A stretch of DNA of 64,000 bases from an uncultured Lachnospiraceae bacterium. GTDB taxonomy: Bacteria; Bacillota; Clostridia; Lachnospirales; Lachnospiraceae. How positions within the stretch are numbered: position 1 is the first letter of the stretch; each line of letters starts with the position of its first letter. A program made the translations under genes and the position numbers. Location: positions 80,155 through 144,154 of the forward strand of contig CAJUNR010000003.1 in assembly GCA_910587765.1 (NCBI GenBank), given 5' to 3'. The notes beneath the pieces were generated by a model. That model was not told the origin of the DNA. It ran no database searches and was given only the letters and a program-made list of their open reading frames with translations. Positions 34,171 through 42,749 of the stretch are shown here, piece by piece.

Positions 34171-35199
34171 TTAGCGGTTTCCGTACATCTGCTCATAATA
34201 ATTCTGGTATTCGCCGGAGATAATAGTTTCCCACCATTCGCGGTTGTCCAGATACCAGCGGATGGTCTTCTGGATGCCGTCCTCGAACCGGGTCTCGGGC
34301 AGCCAGCCCAGCTCGCTGTGGATCTTGGTGGGATCGATGGCGTAGCGCATGTCGTGTCCCTTACGGTCGGTGACGTAGGTGATCAGGCTTTCCGGTTTGC
34401 CGAGCGCCCGGCAGATGATCTTCACGATATCAATGTTCTTCATCTCGTTATGGCCTCCGATGTTGTACACCTCGCCCACGCGTCCTTTGTGGATCACCAG
34501 ATCAATGGCCTTGCAGTGATCCTCCACGTACAGCCAGTCGCGGACGTTCTCTCCGGCTCCGTAGACGGGCAGCGGCCGGTCGTTCAGCGCATTGGCGATC
34601 ATCAGCGGAATCAGCTTCTCCGGAAAATGATAGGGTCCGTAATTGTTGGAGCAGCGGCTGATGGATACGGGCAGGCCGTAGGTGCGGTGATACGCCAGCA
34701 CGAGCAGGTCGGCGGCGGCTTTGCTGGAAGAATAGGGGCTGGAAGTATGGATCGGCGTCTCTTCCGTGAAGAACAGATCCGGCCGGTCCAGAGGCAGGTC
34801 GCCGTATACCTCGTCCGTGGACACCTGATGATAGCGTTTGATGCCGTATTTGCGGCAGGCATCCATGAGGACGGAAGTGCCGATGATATTGGTGTCGAGA
34901 AATACCTGGGGATTCTCGATGGAACGGTCCACATGGCTCTCCGCCGCGAAATTCACGACCATGTCGGGATGCTCTTCTTCAAACAGGCGGTAGACAGCTT
35001 CGCGGTCGGTGATGCTTTCCTTCACAAAACGGAAATTCGGGTTGTCCATCACCGGCTGCAGGGTGGACAGGTTGCCCGCGTAGGTCAGGCAGTCCAGGCA
35101 GACGATCCGGTAATCCGGATAGGTCTTCAGCATGTGGAAGATGAAATTGCTGCCGATAAATCCGGCTCCGCCGGTTACAATAACAGTGTTTGCATTCAT
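34171..35199 (-). CDS. rfbB: dTDP-glucose 4,6-dehydratase
   Basis: A 342-residue SDR enzyme converting dTDP-glucose to dTDP-4-keto-6-deoxyglucose. Motifs seen: TGGAGFIGSN at the N-terminus (NAD binding), ESHVDRS, STDEVYGDL with catalytic residues, and YSSSKAAAD with the Tyr-Lys pair. Its product could also serve the ketoisomerase-like protein at 10.5 kb. It is preceded by a structured leader (35227-35283) and a MerR-type promoter (35306-35336). Confidence 0.95.
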   Translation of the reverse strand: MNANTVIVTGGAGFIGSNFIFHMLKTYPDYRIVCLDCLTYAGNLSTLQPVMDNPNFRFVKESITDREAVYRLFEEEHPDMVVNFAAESHVDRSIENPQVFLDTNIIGTSVLMDACRKYGIKRYHQVSTDEVYGDLPLDRPDLFFTEETPIHTSSPYSSSKAAADLLVLAYHRTYGLPVSISRCSNNYGPYHFPEKLIPLMIANALNDRPLPVYGAGENVRDWLYVEDHCKAIDLVIHKGRVGEVYNIGGHNEMKNIDIVKIICRALGKPESLITYVTDRKGHDMRYAIDPTKIHSELGWLPETRFEDGIQKTIRWYLDNREWWETIISGEYQNYYEQMYGNR

Positions 35200-35226
35200 A
35201 TTACATTACCTCTCAGTCTCAATGCC

Positions 35227-35283
35227 GCATCCGAAAGCGTCCCTTTCCGTCCGGACGCAGGCTCCTTTCGGAGCGCCGGATGC
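35227..35283 (-). promoter_or_regulatory. Three-way-junction leader RNA of rfbB
   Basis: Outer stem GCATCCG (35227-35233) with CGGATGC (35277-35283), enclosing GCGTCC / GGACGC (35237-35242 with 35253-35258) and GCTCC / GGAGC (35261-35265 with 35270-35274). The two inner hairpins and the outer stem form a compact three-way junction that is fully inside the predicted 5' leader. It ends 28 bases before the start codon. It could be a regulatory RNA or a repeat. Confidence 0.45.
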
Positions 35284-35305
35284 CCTGTATCTGGTTTCTG
35301 CGACT

Positions 35306-35336
35306 ATTATATAAGATGACGTTACGTCACCTTCAA
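35306..35336 (-). promoter_or_regulatory. MerR-type promoter with operator in a 19-bp spacer
   Basis: On the minus strand TTGAAG, a 19-base spacer, then TATAAT (35311 down to 35306). The spacer contains the 13-base dyad TGACGTAACGTCA (35317-35329). Long spacers with a central dyad are the hallmark of promoters activated by MerR-family proteins. A MerR-family gene ends 18 bases upstream, and rfbB is downstream. Confidence 0.6.
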
Positions 35337-35353
35337 GCACTTTTTCTTTTGTT

Positions 35354-36592
35354 TCACAACTCATCCTTCCGGGCCGCGCCTGATGTCAGGTTGCGCGTTT
35401 TTTCGGCGGATGATACATGACAGACGAAAAGTCCGGCATTTTTGGTGATATGAAACCCGCAGGCGGTTTTTTTCTCGGTAAATGAGCGAAATTCCTTGTA
35501 GCGGTCCAGGAGGATCCGGTTCTGGTTGCCGTGACAGGAGAGGATGTATTCCATCAGCGGTTCCGCCCGGTCCAGCGTGATGGAGTCTTCGTAGAGGAGA
35601 CAGTCCACGGCCGGAAAACAGGCTCCGAGGATTTCCCGCCCGTTTTCCAGCCCGAACTGTTCGTACAGTTTCCGCGCGGACAGGACGATACGGCTGTCGA
35701 ACCGGCGCACGAGGTCGCTGATTTCCTTCATGTGATCCTTTCCGTAGGCGCTGCACAGGAACCGGCCGCCGGGCCGCAGGACCCGCCGGACTTCTTCACA
35801 GACCGCGGGGAGATCTTCGCAGTAGAACAGCACATGATTGGCGATCACCAGATCGAAGCTCTGTGCGTCGAAGGGGATCCGCGCGCAGTCGAAAACCCGG
35901 AAGGAAAAGCGGGAATCCGCAGAGCCGATGTTCCTTCTGGCATCCCGCAGCATTCCCTCCGAGATATCGGAGAGAACAATCTTCGCATCTTCCGGGATAC
36001 GGGCAAGATTCTCGGTCCAGAGCGCCCCGTTGCCGCAGCCGAGTTCCAGAACCTCCATCTCTCCGGTAATCCGGCACTGCTCATAGATCCACGGAAACCA
36101 TCCCTGCCGGTTGGCGGAATAGTCCCGGTGCAGCCGGATCCGCGCGGAGATATTGGTGGCGTTCTGGTACTGCAGCTTGAGGCTTTTCTCCATTCCGGTC
36201 AGATGAATCAGTTCCAGCATATGACTCCAGTCGATCTGCCGTTCTTTCTCAAGGGCGCGGACCGTGTTGTCGATGGCGTTTTCCACGAGCTGCATCTGTT
36301 CGATACGGTCCTGGACCAGCTTTTTCTGCAGCATCAGAGAATTTTTCAGAAAATGACCGTCGGTGTCCCCGATGGTGATCTCCCGGATATCGTCCAGGGA
36401 GAAGCCCAGATACTTCAGGAGCAGGATCTGCTGAAGCCTCGCCAGATCCGAGTCGGTGTAGAAACGGGCGCCGGAAGGGTTGACATAAGACGGTTTGAGG
36501 ATGTTCTGCCGGTCATAATAACGGATGGTCCGAACCGAGACGCCCGCCAGGCGGGCGAACTGGCCGGAGGAGTGGTAGCCTGGAAGATTCAT
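35354..36592 (-). CDS. MerR-family regulator fused to a SAM methyltransferase
   Basis: A 412-residue fusion. Residues about 10-80 are a MerR winged-helix DNA-binding domain (FARLAGVSVRTIRYYDRQ), followed by a dimerisation helix. From about residue 180 comes a class I methyltransferase with motif I LELGCGNGALW, then LSDISEGML and LRPGGRFL. Similar fusions are known in Firmicutes; the substrate and inducer are unknown. ATG 36592 has AAAGGA upstream; a TTG further upstream is also in frame. It follows the AraC-type gene by 47 bases. Confidence 0.85.
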   Translation of the reverse strand: MNLPGYHSSGQFARLAGVSVRTIRYYDRQNILKPSYVNPSGARFYTDSDLARLQQILLLKYLGFSLDDIREITIGDTDGHFLKNSLMLQKKLVQDRIEQMQLVENAIDNTVRALEKERQIDWSHMLELIHLTGMEKSLKLQYQNATNISARIRLHRDYSANRQGWFPWIYEQCRITGEMEVLELGCGNGALWTENLARIPEDAKIVLSDISEGMLRDARRNIGSADSRFSFRVFDCARIPFDAQSFDLVIANHVLFYCEDLPAVCEEVRRVLRPGGRFLCSAYGKDHMKEISDLVRRFDSRIVLSARKLYEQFGLENGREILGACFPAVDCLLYEDSITLDRAEPLMEYILSCHGNQNRILLDRYKEFRSFTEKKTACGFHITKNAGLFVCHVSSAEKTRNLTSGAARKDEL

Positions 36593-36639
36593 GGGGAGAA
36601 GATCCTTTCTATACAATGCTTTTCTATTACAATGTCATT

Positions 36640-37506
36640 TTAGGCCTGCCACATCCTGCGGAATTCTCCGGGAGAGATTCCTTCGATCTTCCGGAACATC
36701 CGGGAGAAATAGCTGGCGTCCTCAATCCCGCATTCGCTGCCGACGGATTCAATGGTTTTCTCCGTGAAGCGCAGAAGCTGCTTGGCATGGGTGATCCGGG
36801 TCTGCAGCAGGTAATTGTTGATCGAGATACCGAACTGTTCCCGAAAAATGCGGGTTAAATAGAATTTATTGATGTAGAACCGTTCCGCGAGCTGATCGAG
36901 GGATAGCTTCTCCCTGTAATGCCGGTCCAGATATTCTTTTACCTCCTGCAGATTCTGTTTTCTGGAGGAAGCGCGCCGGCTGTTTTCCGGATTCCAGCTC
37001 TCTTCCATGAGCAGTGTCAGAAGCGAGGCGAGTTTTTCAAAAATGCGCATGTCCCGCACATGATCTTCGCCGGCAGCGACGGCGTACAGCTCCTGTAGAA
37101 GCCGGTCGTAGGGGGCGGGATCCGCGGGATGAAAGCATGGACTGCCTCCCCGTGCGGTGTATTTATCATAGATGCTGCCCATATTGGGGCCGTAGAAATG
37201 AACCCACCGAAGCTGCCACAGATCGTCGGATGTCCGATGAGAGTAGGATTTTTTGCAGTCCAGGAACACGCAGTCTCCGGTTTTCAAGGAACGGGTTTCG
37301 CCGTTGTACCAGAGCGTACCGCCGCCGGAGCATACGAGAAAGAACAGATAGGAAGCGAGATGTTCTCTTCTGCTCGTGTGCGGCTTCTGCGCCTGCAGGG
37401 AACCGGCTTCCTGCAGATGGAGCAGGCTGGTTCTGGCAAAGGTGGACGGGGTGTACAGGATCCGGCTGGTGGCGACCAGATTTCCGTGGAACAGGGAAGC
37501 GTCCAT
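36640..37506 (-). CDS. AraC-family transcriptional regulator
   Basis: A 288-residue regulator with an N-terminal cupin-like sensor (about residues 20-150) and a C-terminal pair of AraC helix-turn-helix motifs (SLDQLAERFYINKFYLTRIF and the second ending YFSRMFRKIEGISPGEFR). Members usually sense sugars. AGGAGG precedes ATG 37506. It is upstream of the MerR-methyltransferase gene in the same direction and divergent from the UPF0303 gene, which may be one of its targets. Confidence 0.9.
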   Translation of the reverse strand: MDASLFHGNLVATSRILYTPSTFARTSLLHLQEAGSLQAQKPHTSRREHLASYLFFLVCSGGGTLWYNGETRSLKTGDCVFLDCKKSYSHRTSDDLWQLRWVHFYGPNMGSIYDKYTARGGSPCFHPADPAPYDRLLQELYAVAAGEDHVRDMRIFEKLASLLTLLMEESWNPENSRRASSRKQNLQEVKEYLDRHYREKLSLDQLAERFYINKFYLTRIFREQFGISINNYLLQTRITHAKQLLRFTEKTIESVGSECGIEDASYFSRMFRKIEGISPGEFRRMWQA

Positions 37507-37715
37507 AGAGGTATCCTCCTGACGGAATTATTTCACATATTCTAATTATAGCAAAACCTGATTTTAAAGGGAAGAGAGCGGTTTGTATCTTTGCGAAAAA
37601 AGTGTTATACTGTGATTGTACACTCCCGGTGACCGTATGCCGGCGCGCGGAGGATGCGGCCGGGTTCGCGGCATTGAGAGGAACGGATGCAAAACGGCGA
37701 CAGGAGGAAATGGAT

Positions 37716-38213
37716 ATGATGTTGGAAGAATCGATCAGGATACTGGCCATGCAGGAAGAGATCCTTCAGTTTTCTCATTTTACGAATGAAGACGCATGGG
37801 AGCTGGGCAGCTTTATGGTGGCGGAGGCGGCGAGAAATCATCTCCCGGTGATCATCAGTATCAGGCTGAACAACGGCTGCACGGTATTCCAGTACGGTTT
37901 TCCGGGGACGAACTGCAACAACGAGCGGTGGCTGGTCCGGAAGCAGAATACGGTGCGCATGATGGAGATGAGCAGCCTGCGCTTTTTTATGATTCTGAAG
38001 AAGAACGGGGAGACGCTCGAGGAGCGGAGACTGGATCCGCAGGATTATGCGGCCTGCGGCGGCGGGTTTCCGATTCGGGTCGCGGGGGCCGGGGTGATCG
38101 GCAGCGTGACCGTATCCGGTCTGGATCATATGGCCGACCACGAGTTTGTCTCGGCCTGCATGAGCAAATATCTGCGCATTGACGGGATTCCCAGACTGCC
38201 GGTCAGCTTCTGA
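37716..38213 (+). CDS. UPF0303 / haem-degrading-domain family protein
   Basis: A 165-residue single-domain protein of the UPF0303 group (haem_degrading / GlcG-like fold). Typical segments are FTNEDAWELG, VIISIRLNNG, and the C-terminal GGGFPIRVAGAGVIGSVTVSGL. The fold is shared with GlcG and HbpS, but the role of UPF0303 members is not established. Start ATG 37716 is 8 bases after AGGAGG (37702-37707); a closer ATG at 37710 is less likely. A promoter TTGTAT-17-TATACT lies at 37583-37611. Divergent from the AraC gene, which suggests AraC control. Confidence 0.8.
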   Translation: MMLEESIRILAMQEEILQFSHFTNEDAWELGSFMVAEAARNHLPVIISIRLNNGCTVFQYGFPGTNCNNERWLVRKQNTVRMMEMSSLRFFMILKKNGETLEERRLDPQDYAACGGGFPIRVAGAGVIGSVTVSGLDHMADHEFVSACMSKYLRIDGIPRLPVSF

Positions 38214-38244
38214 AAAACAGGCCGGTTCCGGAAAATCAAAAATC

Positions 38245-38291
38245 AAAAGGCCGCGCAGGATGTGCCGGGGGCGTATCCTGTGCGGCCTTTT
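38245..38291. terminator. Bidirectional terminator between UPF0303 gene and bioA
   Basis: AAAAGGCCGCGCAGGAT pairs with ATCCTGTGCGGCCTTTT across a 13-base loop. A-run on one side and T-run on the other let it work for both convergent genes. Confidence 0.85.
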
Positions 38292-38301
38292 GCCTGCGCG
38301 G

Positions 38302-39501
38302 TTATCTGCGGAACCATGCCTTCATGGTTTCGAGCACTGTCACAAGCTCTTCTTCGGTGATGATATAGGGAACCATGGCGTACAGACAGTTTAAAAACGG
38401 ACGGCTGAACACTCCCCGCCGATAAGCGAACGACTGGTATCCCTCCAGGACCGACGGGTCGCGCACCTCGATGCAGGCACAGCCGCCCATGATGCGGATT
38501 TCCCTGATCCGCGGGTCCGAGAAACCTTCCATTTCCCTTCTCGTAACCGCCTCAATCCGGCGGATTTTTTCCATATAATGGTTCTGCTCAAACAGCTCGA
38601 TGGATTTCAGGGCGACGCTGCAGGCGAGGGCGTTGCCCATGAAGGTCGGGCCGTGCATCAGCGCTTTCCGCGGGTCGTCGTCGTAGAAGCCGTCGTACAC
38701 CTTCCGGTTGGCCACGGTGACCGCGTGGCCGATATAACCGCCGGTCAGCGCTTTGCCGAGTACGAGGATGTCCGGGAGGACCAGATCCGCCACAAACCGG
38801 TTCCCGGTTCTGCCGAAGCCGGTGGCCACTTCGTCGAAGATCAGCAGGACGCCGTACTTGTCGCAAAGCTTTCGCGCCCGCTGCAGGAAAGAAAGATCGT
38901 ACATGCGCATGCCTCCGGCTCCCTGCAGAAGCGGTTCCACGATCAGGCAGTTCAATTGTTCGTGCCAGAGCCGGAACGCTTCCTCGAGGGCAGGGATTCT
39001 GGTGGGAATGTGAATCACATGCGGATTCTCTCCGTAAGCTTCCAGGATAAAATGATAATCTTCGTCGTCGCCCGCTTCCATGGTTTTAAACGTATCGCCG
39101 TGGTAGGCGTGGGTCAGCGAGAGGATCTTCGTCCGCCGCATCTCTCCACGATTGACATAATACTGAAGCGCCATTTTCAGGGCGACCTCCACTGCCACGC
39201 TCCCGGAGTCGGAAAAGAAGCAGTAGTCAAGATCGCCCGGAAGCCAGCTCTCCAGCCGTGCGGAAAGCTTCTGCACCGGTTCGTGAGTCAGGCCGCCCAG
39301 CATTACATGGGAGAAACGGTCCGCCTGTTCTCTGATAGCCGCGGTCAGCACGGGATGTCGGTAGCCGTGGATGACGCTCCACCAGGAAGAGACGGAGTCG
39401 ATCATCCGATGATCCTGCGTATAGAGCCAGACGCCCCGCGCGTCCGTGATGTGATAAGGTTCGTTCATGGTTTTCATCTGCTGATAAGGATACCAGATCA
39501 T
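38302..39501 (-). CDS. bioA: Adenosylmethionine-8-amino-7-oxononanoate aminotransferase
   Basis: A 399-residue PLP-dependent enzyme of biotin synthesis that converts KAPA to DAPA with S-adenosylmethionine as amino donor. The N-terminus IWYPYQQM is typical for BioA; the PLP lysine is in LVLGKALTGGY; and the family motif LIFDEVATGFGRTG is present. AGGAGG precedes ATG 39501. Last gene of bioY-bioB-bioD-bioA. Confidence 0.93.
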   Translation of the reverse strand: MIWYPYQQMKTMNEPYHITDARGVWLYTQDHRMIDSVSSWWSVIHGYRHPVLTAAIREQADRFSHVMLGGLTHEPVQKLSARLESWLPGDLDYCFFSDSGSVAVEVALKMALQYYVNRGEMRRTKILSLTHAYHGDTFKTMEAGDDEDYHFILEAYGENPHVIHIPTRIPALEEAFRLWHEQLNCLIVEPLLQGAGGMRMYDLSFLQRARKLCDKYGVLLIFDEVATGFGRTGNRFVADLVLPDILVLGKALTGGYIGHAVTVANRKVYDGFYDDDPRKALMHGPTFMGNALACSVALKSIELFEQNHYMEKIRRIEAVTRREMEGFSDPRIREIRIMGGCACIEVRDPSVLEGYQSFAYRRGVFSRPFLNCLYAMVPYIITEEELVTVLETMKAWFRR

Positions 39502-39573
39502 GCGCTGCCTCCTGTTCGGGAAACGGCAGAGTCTCCGGGGAGCCTCTGCGTGTATGGGTAAAAAGACGGGATC

Positions 39574-40263
39574 TCAGACAGGCTCATAAAGGGAGGCCAG
39601 CGCGCCGGCGTCCATGGCAAGCTCTGTGTCCCCTTCCTGAACGCAGGCCAGCGCCTGCAGTCCGGTCCGGTGTACGCACATACGCAGGTTGTCTTCTTCC
39701 ATCACGTCGCCGGGGTGAAAACGGTTGAAGATGATTCCTTTCAGGGGGAGGTTCCTGCTGCGCATGTATTCCGCCGTCAGCACGACGCTGTTGATCGTAC
39801 CGAGTCCGGCGTCCGCCACGAGCAGGCAGGACAGGTCCAGCGCCCGGACGACATCCTCCAGCCAGAGCTCTTCCCTGCCGAAAGAGAGCGGACAGAGGAT
39901 GCCGCCGCTTCCCTCCATTGTGACATAGTCGTATTCGGCGGTCAGTTTCTGAAAGCCCTGCCGTACGGCGTCCATCCGTACCGGGTCTCCTTCCAGACGG
40001 GAGGCGAGGTGCGGAGAGACAGCCGCCTCATAGACAAAGGGGCACATGGAAGAGAGCGGCTGGCGGATGCCGGAGATCTGCCTGACATACAGCGCGTCTC
40101 CGGGAATCAGGCTTCCGTCCTCCTTCCGTTCATTCCCGCTCACGGCGGCTTTATAGTAGGCGGCGTTTCTGCCGCTTTCTCTCAGTTTCTTCACAATCAG
40201 CCCGGTGACAAAGGTCTTGCCGACATCGGTGCCGGTTCCCGTAATAAATAATCCTTCAGCCAT
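39574..40263 (-). CDS. bioD: Dethiobiotin synthetase
   Basis: A 229-residue P-loop enzyme closing the ureido ring of dethiobiotin from DAPA and CO2. The N-terminal FITGTGTDVGKT is diagnostic, and later come EGSGGILCP and LVADAGLGTINS. ATG 40263 overlaps the bioB stop region by 8 bases, suggesting coupled translation; the longer frame upstream has no ribosome site. A gap of 72 bases separates it from bioA. Confidence 0.94.
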   Translation of the reverse strand: MAEGLFITGTGTDVGKTFVTGLIVKKLRESGRNAAYYKAAVSGNERKEDGSLIPGDALYVRQISGIRQPLSSMCPFVYEAAVSPHLASRLEGDPVRMDAVRQGFQKLTAEYDYVTMEGSGGILCPLSFGREELWLEDVVRALDLSCLLVADAGLGTINSVVLTAEYMRSRNLPLKGIIFNRFHPGDVMEEDNLRMCVHRTGLQALACVQEGDTELAMDAGALASLYEPV

Positions 40264-41230
40264 TGCACAGCCTCGCTTCAAAGCCCAGTCTCCGGATCAG
40301 GGCCAGATCGGTCTGCGCCGTGACGCCGGCGGTCGTCAGCAGATTGCCTGAGATGGCGGCGTTGGCGCCGCTTCGGAAACAGGCCTCCCCTTTGTCTTCC
40401 AGCAGACCTCTGCCTCCGGCCAGCCGTATGGAAGCGTCCGGGATCAGAAAACGGAAGAGGGCGGCGCACCGGCGCGCTTCGGCGTCGGTCAGCGGACGAT
40501 TGTGTTCGTAAGGGGTTCCGGGAATGGGGTTTAAGAGGTTCATGGGCACCGATTTCACCCCCAGCTCCCTCGCGGCGAGTACCATGTCGATGCGGTCCGC
40601 CATCGTTTCGCCCAGCCCGAGGATTCCTCCGGAGCAGACGGACAGACCGGCTCTGACCGCCGCTTTGAGCGTCTCGATTTTCTCGTCGTAGGTGTGCGTG
40701 GTGCAGACCTTTGGAAAATAATTTCTTGAAGACTCCAGATTGCAGTGCACTCTGGAGACGCCGGCTTCCGCGAGTTTCCGAAACTGCCTCTCATTGAGAA
40801 GCCCGAAAGACACGCAGATCCCGATGGAAGTCTCCCGGCGGATGGCGCGGATGCTCTCGCACACCTGATCAATTTCGCGTTCGGAGAGCCGTTTCCCGGA
40901 CGTGACGATGGAATAGCGCAGGACGCCGTCCGTCTCGCTGCGTTTTGCGCCCTCGAGCAGTTTTTCCGTGGAAAGGAGCGGGTAGCTCTCGGGACAGGCG
41001 GTGCGGTAGCGGGCGCTCTGGGCGCAGTATTTGCAGTCCTCGGAGCACCGTCCGCATTTGCCGTTGATGATCGTGCAGATGTCAAATCCGTTCCCGCACC
41101 GCTGTCTGCGGATGCGGTCCGCCGCCGCGCACAGTTCCTCCAGGGGCGCGTCCGAGAGCCGAAGCGCTTCTTCGCGGGTGATCTGAGCGCCGTCCAGTAT
41201 TTGTTTCTCCAGTGTTTCTACGATGTTCAT
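40256..41230 (-). CDS. bioB: Biotin synthase
   Basis: A 324-residue radical SAM enzyme inserting sulphur into dethiobiotin. The [4Fe-4S] motif CSEDCKYC is present, followed by YSIVTSGK and a GGILGLGETMADRI segment typical for BioB. ATG 41230 follows AGGAGGAAGCTT; the upstream part of the open frame is not coding. Second gene behind bioY. The absence of bioF, bioC and bioH in this window means pimeloyl or KAPA must come from elsewhere or be imported. Confidence 0.95.
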   Translation of the reverse strand: MNIVETLEKQILDGAQITREEALRLSDAPLEELCAAADRIRRQRCGNGFDICTIINGKCGRCSEDCKYCAQSARYRTACPESYPLLSTEKLLEGAKRSETDGVLRYSIVTSGKRLSEREIDQVCESIRAIRRETSIGICVSFGLLNERQFRKLAEAGVSRVHCNLESSRNYFPKVCTTHTYDEKIETLKAAVRAGLSVCSGGILGLGETMADRIDMVLAARELGVKSVPMNLLNPIPGTPYEHNRPLTDAEARRCAALFRFLIPDASIRLAGGRGLLEDKGEACFRSGANAAISGNLLTTAGVTAQTDLALIRRLGFEARLCNG

Positions 41231-41327
41231 AAGCTTCCTCCTCAATGGGCCTTGCCGTTCTCCGGACAGAATCGCGGCAGGCAAAGGCGCCGCCGGCTCC
41301 GTCACGCACGGACGGTGAGCAGCATGA

Positions 41328-41879
41328 TTATATGGCCGCAATCGCCGGTTTCAGTCTCAGCGCCAGAACGGCCGCCACAACGCACAGGCAGAGATCTCCC
41401 GGTACAGCCAATAAAAAGCAGTAGAGAAATAACGGCCACAGGCCGATGGGAGTGCCGATCACAAAGTTGCTGATCAGGTAATAATAGGCCATCCCCACGC
41501 CGTACACAACCGCCAGTCCGGCAAAATTGGCGGCCAGTATTCCCGGAAACGTCGTCTGCTTCCCTCGTTCCGTCATCCGTCCGGTTATGTAACTTGCGAC
41601 CGCAAAGCCGAGGATGTATCCGAAGGAAGGATTCAGAAGATACCAGAAACCGCCGCCCTCCGCGAAGACCGGAAGGCCGGCCAGTCCGAGCAGGGCGTAG
41701 AGTCCGACGCTGAGTGCGCCGAGCCTTCCTCCCAGCAGAAGCCCCGCCAGCATGGTAAACAGAAACTGCAGGGTGAAGGGCACGACCGGAATCGGGATTT
41801 TGATGAACGCGCCGACCGCGGTCAGTACGGTGAACAGGGCGCAGAGGGTCATTTCTTTGACGGTGATCGTTTGTTTCAT
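41328..41879 (-). CDS. bioY: Biotin transporter BioY
   Basis: A 183-residue integral membrane protein with about six helices. It is the substrate-binding S component of a biotin ECF transporter; family signatures such as FTLQFLFTMLAGLLLGGRLG and GGGFWYLLNPSFGYILGF-like segments are seen. ATG 41879 (MKQT) has GGAGG 11 bases upstream; a start at 41897 (MEDS) overlaps that site and is weaker. A BirA-type operator lies upstream, so biotin should repress the whole cluster. Confidence 0.92.
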   Translation of the reverse strand: MKQTITVKEMTLCALFTVLTAVGAFIKIPIPVVPFTLQFLFTMLAGLLLGGRLGALSVGLYALLGLAGLPVFAEGGGFWYLLNPSFGYILGFAVASYITGRMTERGKQTTFPGILAANFAGLAVVYGVGMAYYYLISNFVIGTPIGLWPLFLYCFLLAVPGDLCLCVVAAVLALRLKPAIAAI

Positions 41880-41940
41880 AACAGCGGAATCCTCCATTCG
41901 GACTTCTTTTTTCGCAGTTATCTTACCAGAAAAGGAATTG

Positions 41941-41973
41941 ATTGTCAACCTAATAATATAAAAGGTTGACAAT
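41941..41973 (-). promoter_or_regulatory. BirA-type biotin operator
   Basis: ATTGTCAACC, 13 bases, GGTTGACAAT: perfect 10-base inverted arms matching the TTGTNAACC...GGTTNACAA pattern bound by BirA. The spacer is AT-rich with a TATATTATT-like -10 box on the minus strand, so binding would block transcription of bioY onward. Confidence 0.85.
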
Positions 41974-42003
41974 AAAAAATAATGGAGAATCTGCATAAAA
42001 AGT

Positions 42004-42032
42004 TTGCTAAATTTGTCTGGATTATGTATAAT
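42004..42032 (+). promoter_or_regulatory. Promoter of the phosphoribosyltransferase gene
   Basis: TTGCTA (42004-42009), 17 bases, TATAAT (42027-42032). The leader of about 70 bases has AAAAGGAGG before ATG 42108. Divergent from the BirA operator. Confidence 0.7.
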
Positions 42033-42107
42033 ATCTATAAAGAAAGCGGGAAGGGAGATCTGCAGGAACCGGAGATCTCCGAATAACCAGAAAAGGAGGA
42101 TTCCTAT

Positions 42108-42749
42108 ATGGAAAAACGAATATTCAAGATTTATTCACAGGCGGACAACAAAGTCGCTCTGAAGGTTATGCCGGGGCATTTTGTGACCTCGCATTCGCAC
42201 GTCAATTATTACGTGGACCTGACGACGCTTCAGGCTCGTCAGAATGAGGCGGAGGCCGCGGCGAAGCTTCTGGCAAGAAAGTACGAGAACAATACGGTGG
42301 TGGATACCATTATCTGTCTGAACAGTTGTCAGGTGATCGGCGCTTATCTGGCGCAGGAGCTGACAAAGGGCGGCATCATGTGCCTGAACGCTCATAATAC
42401 GATCTATATCACGGCTCCGGAACAGGACATCAACGGACAGATGATCTTCCGCGACAATTCCAAGATCATGGTGCAGAATAAGAACATTCTGATTCTCTCC
42501 ACCTCCATTACCACCGGCGTGACGCTGGAGAAGGCTATCCGCAGTGTGGAATATTACGGCGGCAAGGTGCAGGGCATCGCTTCTATCTTCAGTTTCGTCA
42601 GAGAGGCGCACGGGGTGGAGGTGAACAGCATTTTCAATGCGAACGATCTGTCAGGGTACGCTTCCTTCGACGAGAGAGAGTGCCCCATGTGCCGGACCGG
42701 ACAGCGGATCGACGCGATTGTCAACGGTTTTGGGTACAGTAAACTTTAG
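42108..42749 (+). CDS. Phosphoribosyltransferase (PyrE-like), pyrimidine-linked
   Basis: A 213-residue type I phosphoribosyltransferase-fold protein. The PRPP loop is visible as ILILSTSITTGVTLEKAI, in place of the more usual acidic VDDVxTTG, so catalysis with PRPP is not certain. Near the C-terminus is CPMC, a short zinc-like pair. The fold and the position 300 bases before carAB suggest a role in pyrimidine metabolism, perhaps an orotate phosphoribosyltransferase relative or a regulator. AAAGGAGG precedes ATG 42108. Confidence 0.7.
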   Translation: MEKRIFKIYSQADNKVALKVMPGHFVTSHSHVNYYVDLTTLQARQNEAEAAAKLLARKYENNTVVDTIICLNSCQVIGAYLAQELTKGGIMCLNAHNTIYITAPEQDINGQMIFRDNSKIMVQNKNILILSTSITTGVTLEKAIRSVEYYGGKVQGIASIFSFVREAHGVEVNSIFNANDLSGYASFDERECPMCRTGQRIDAIVNGFGYSKL

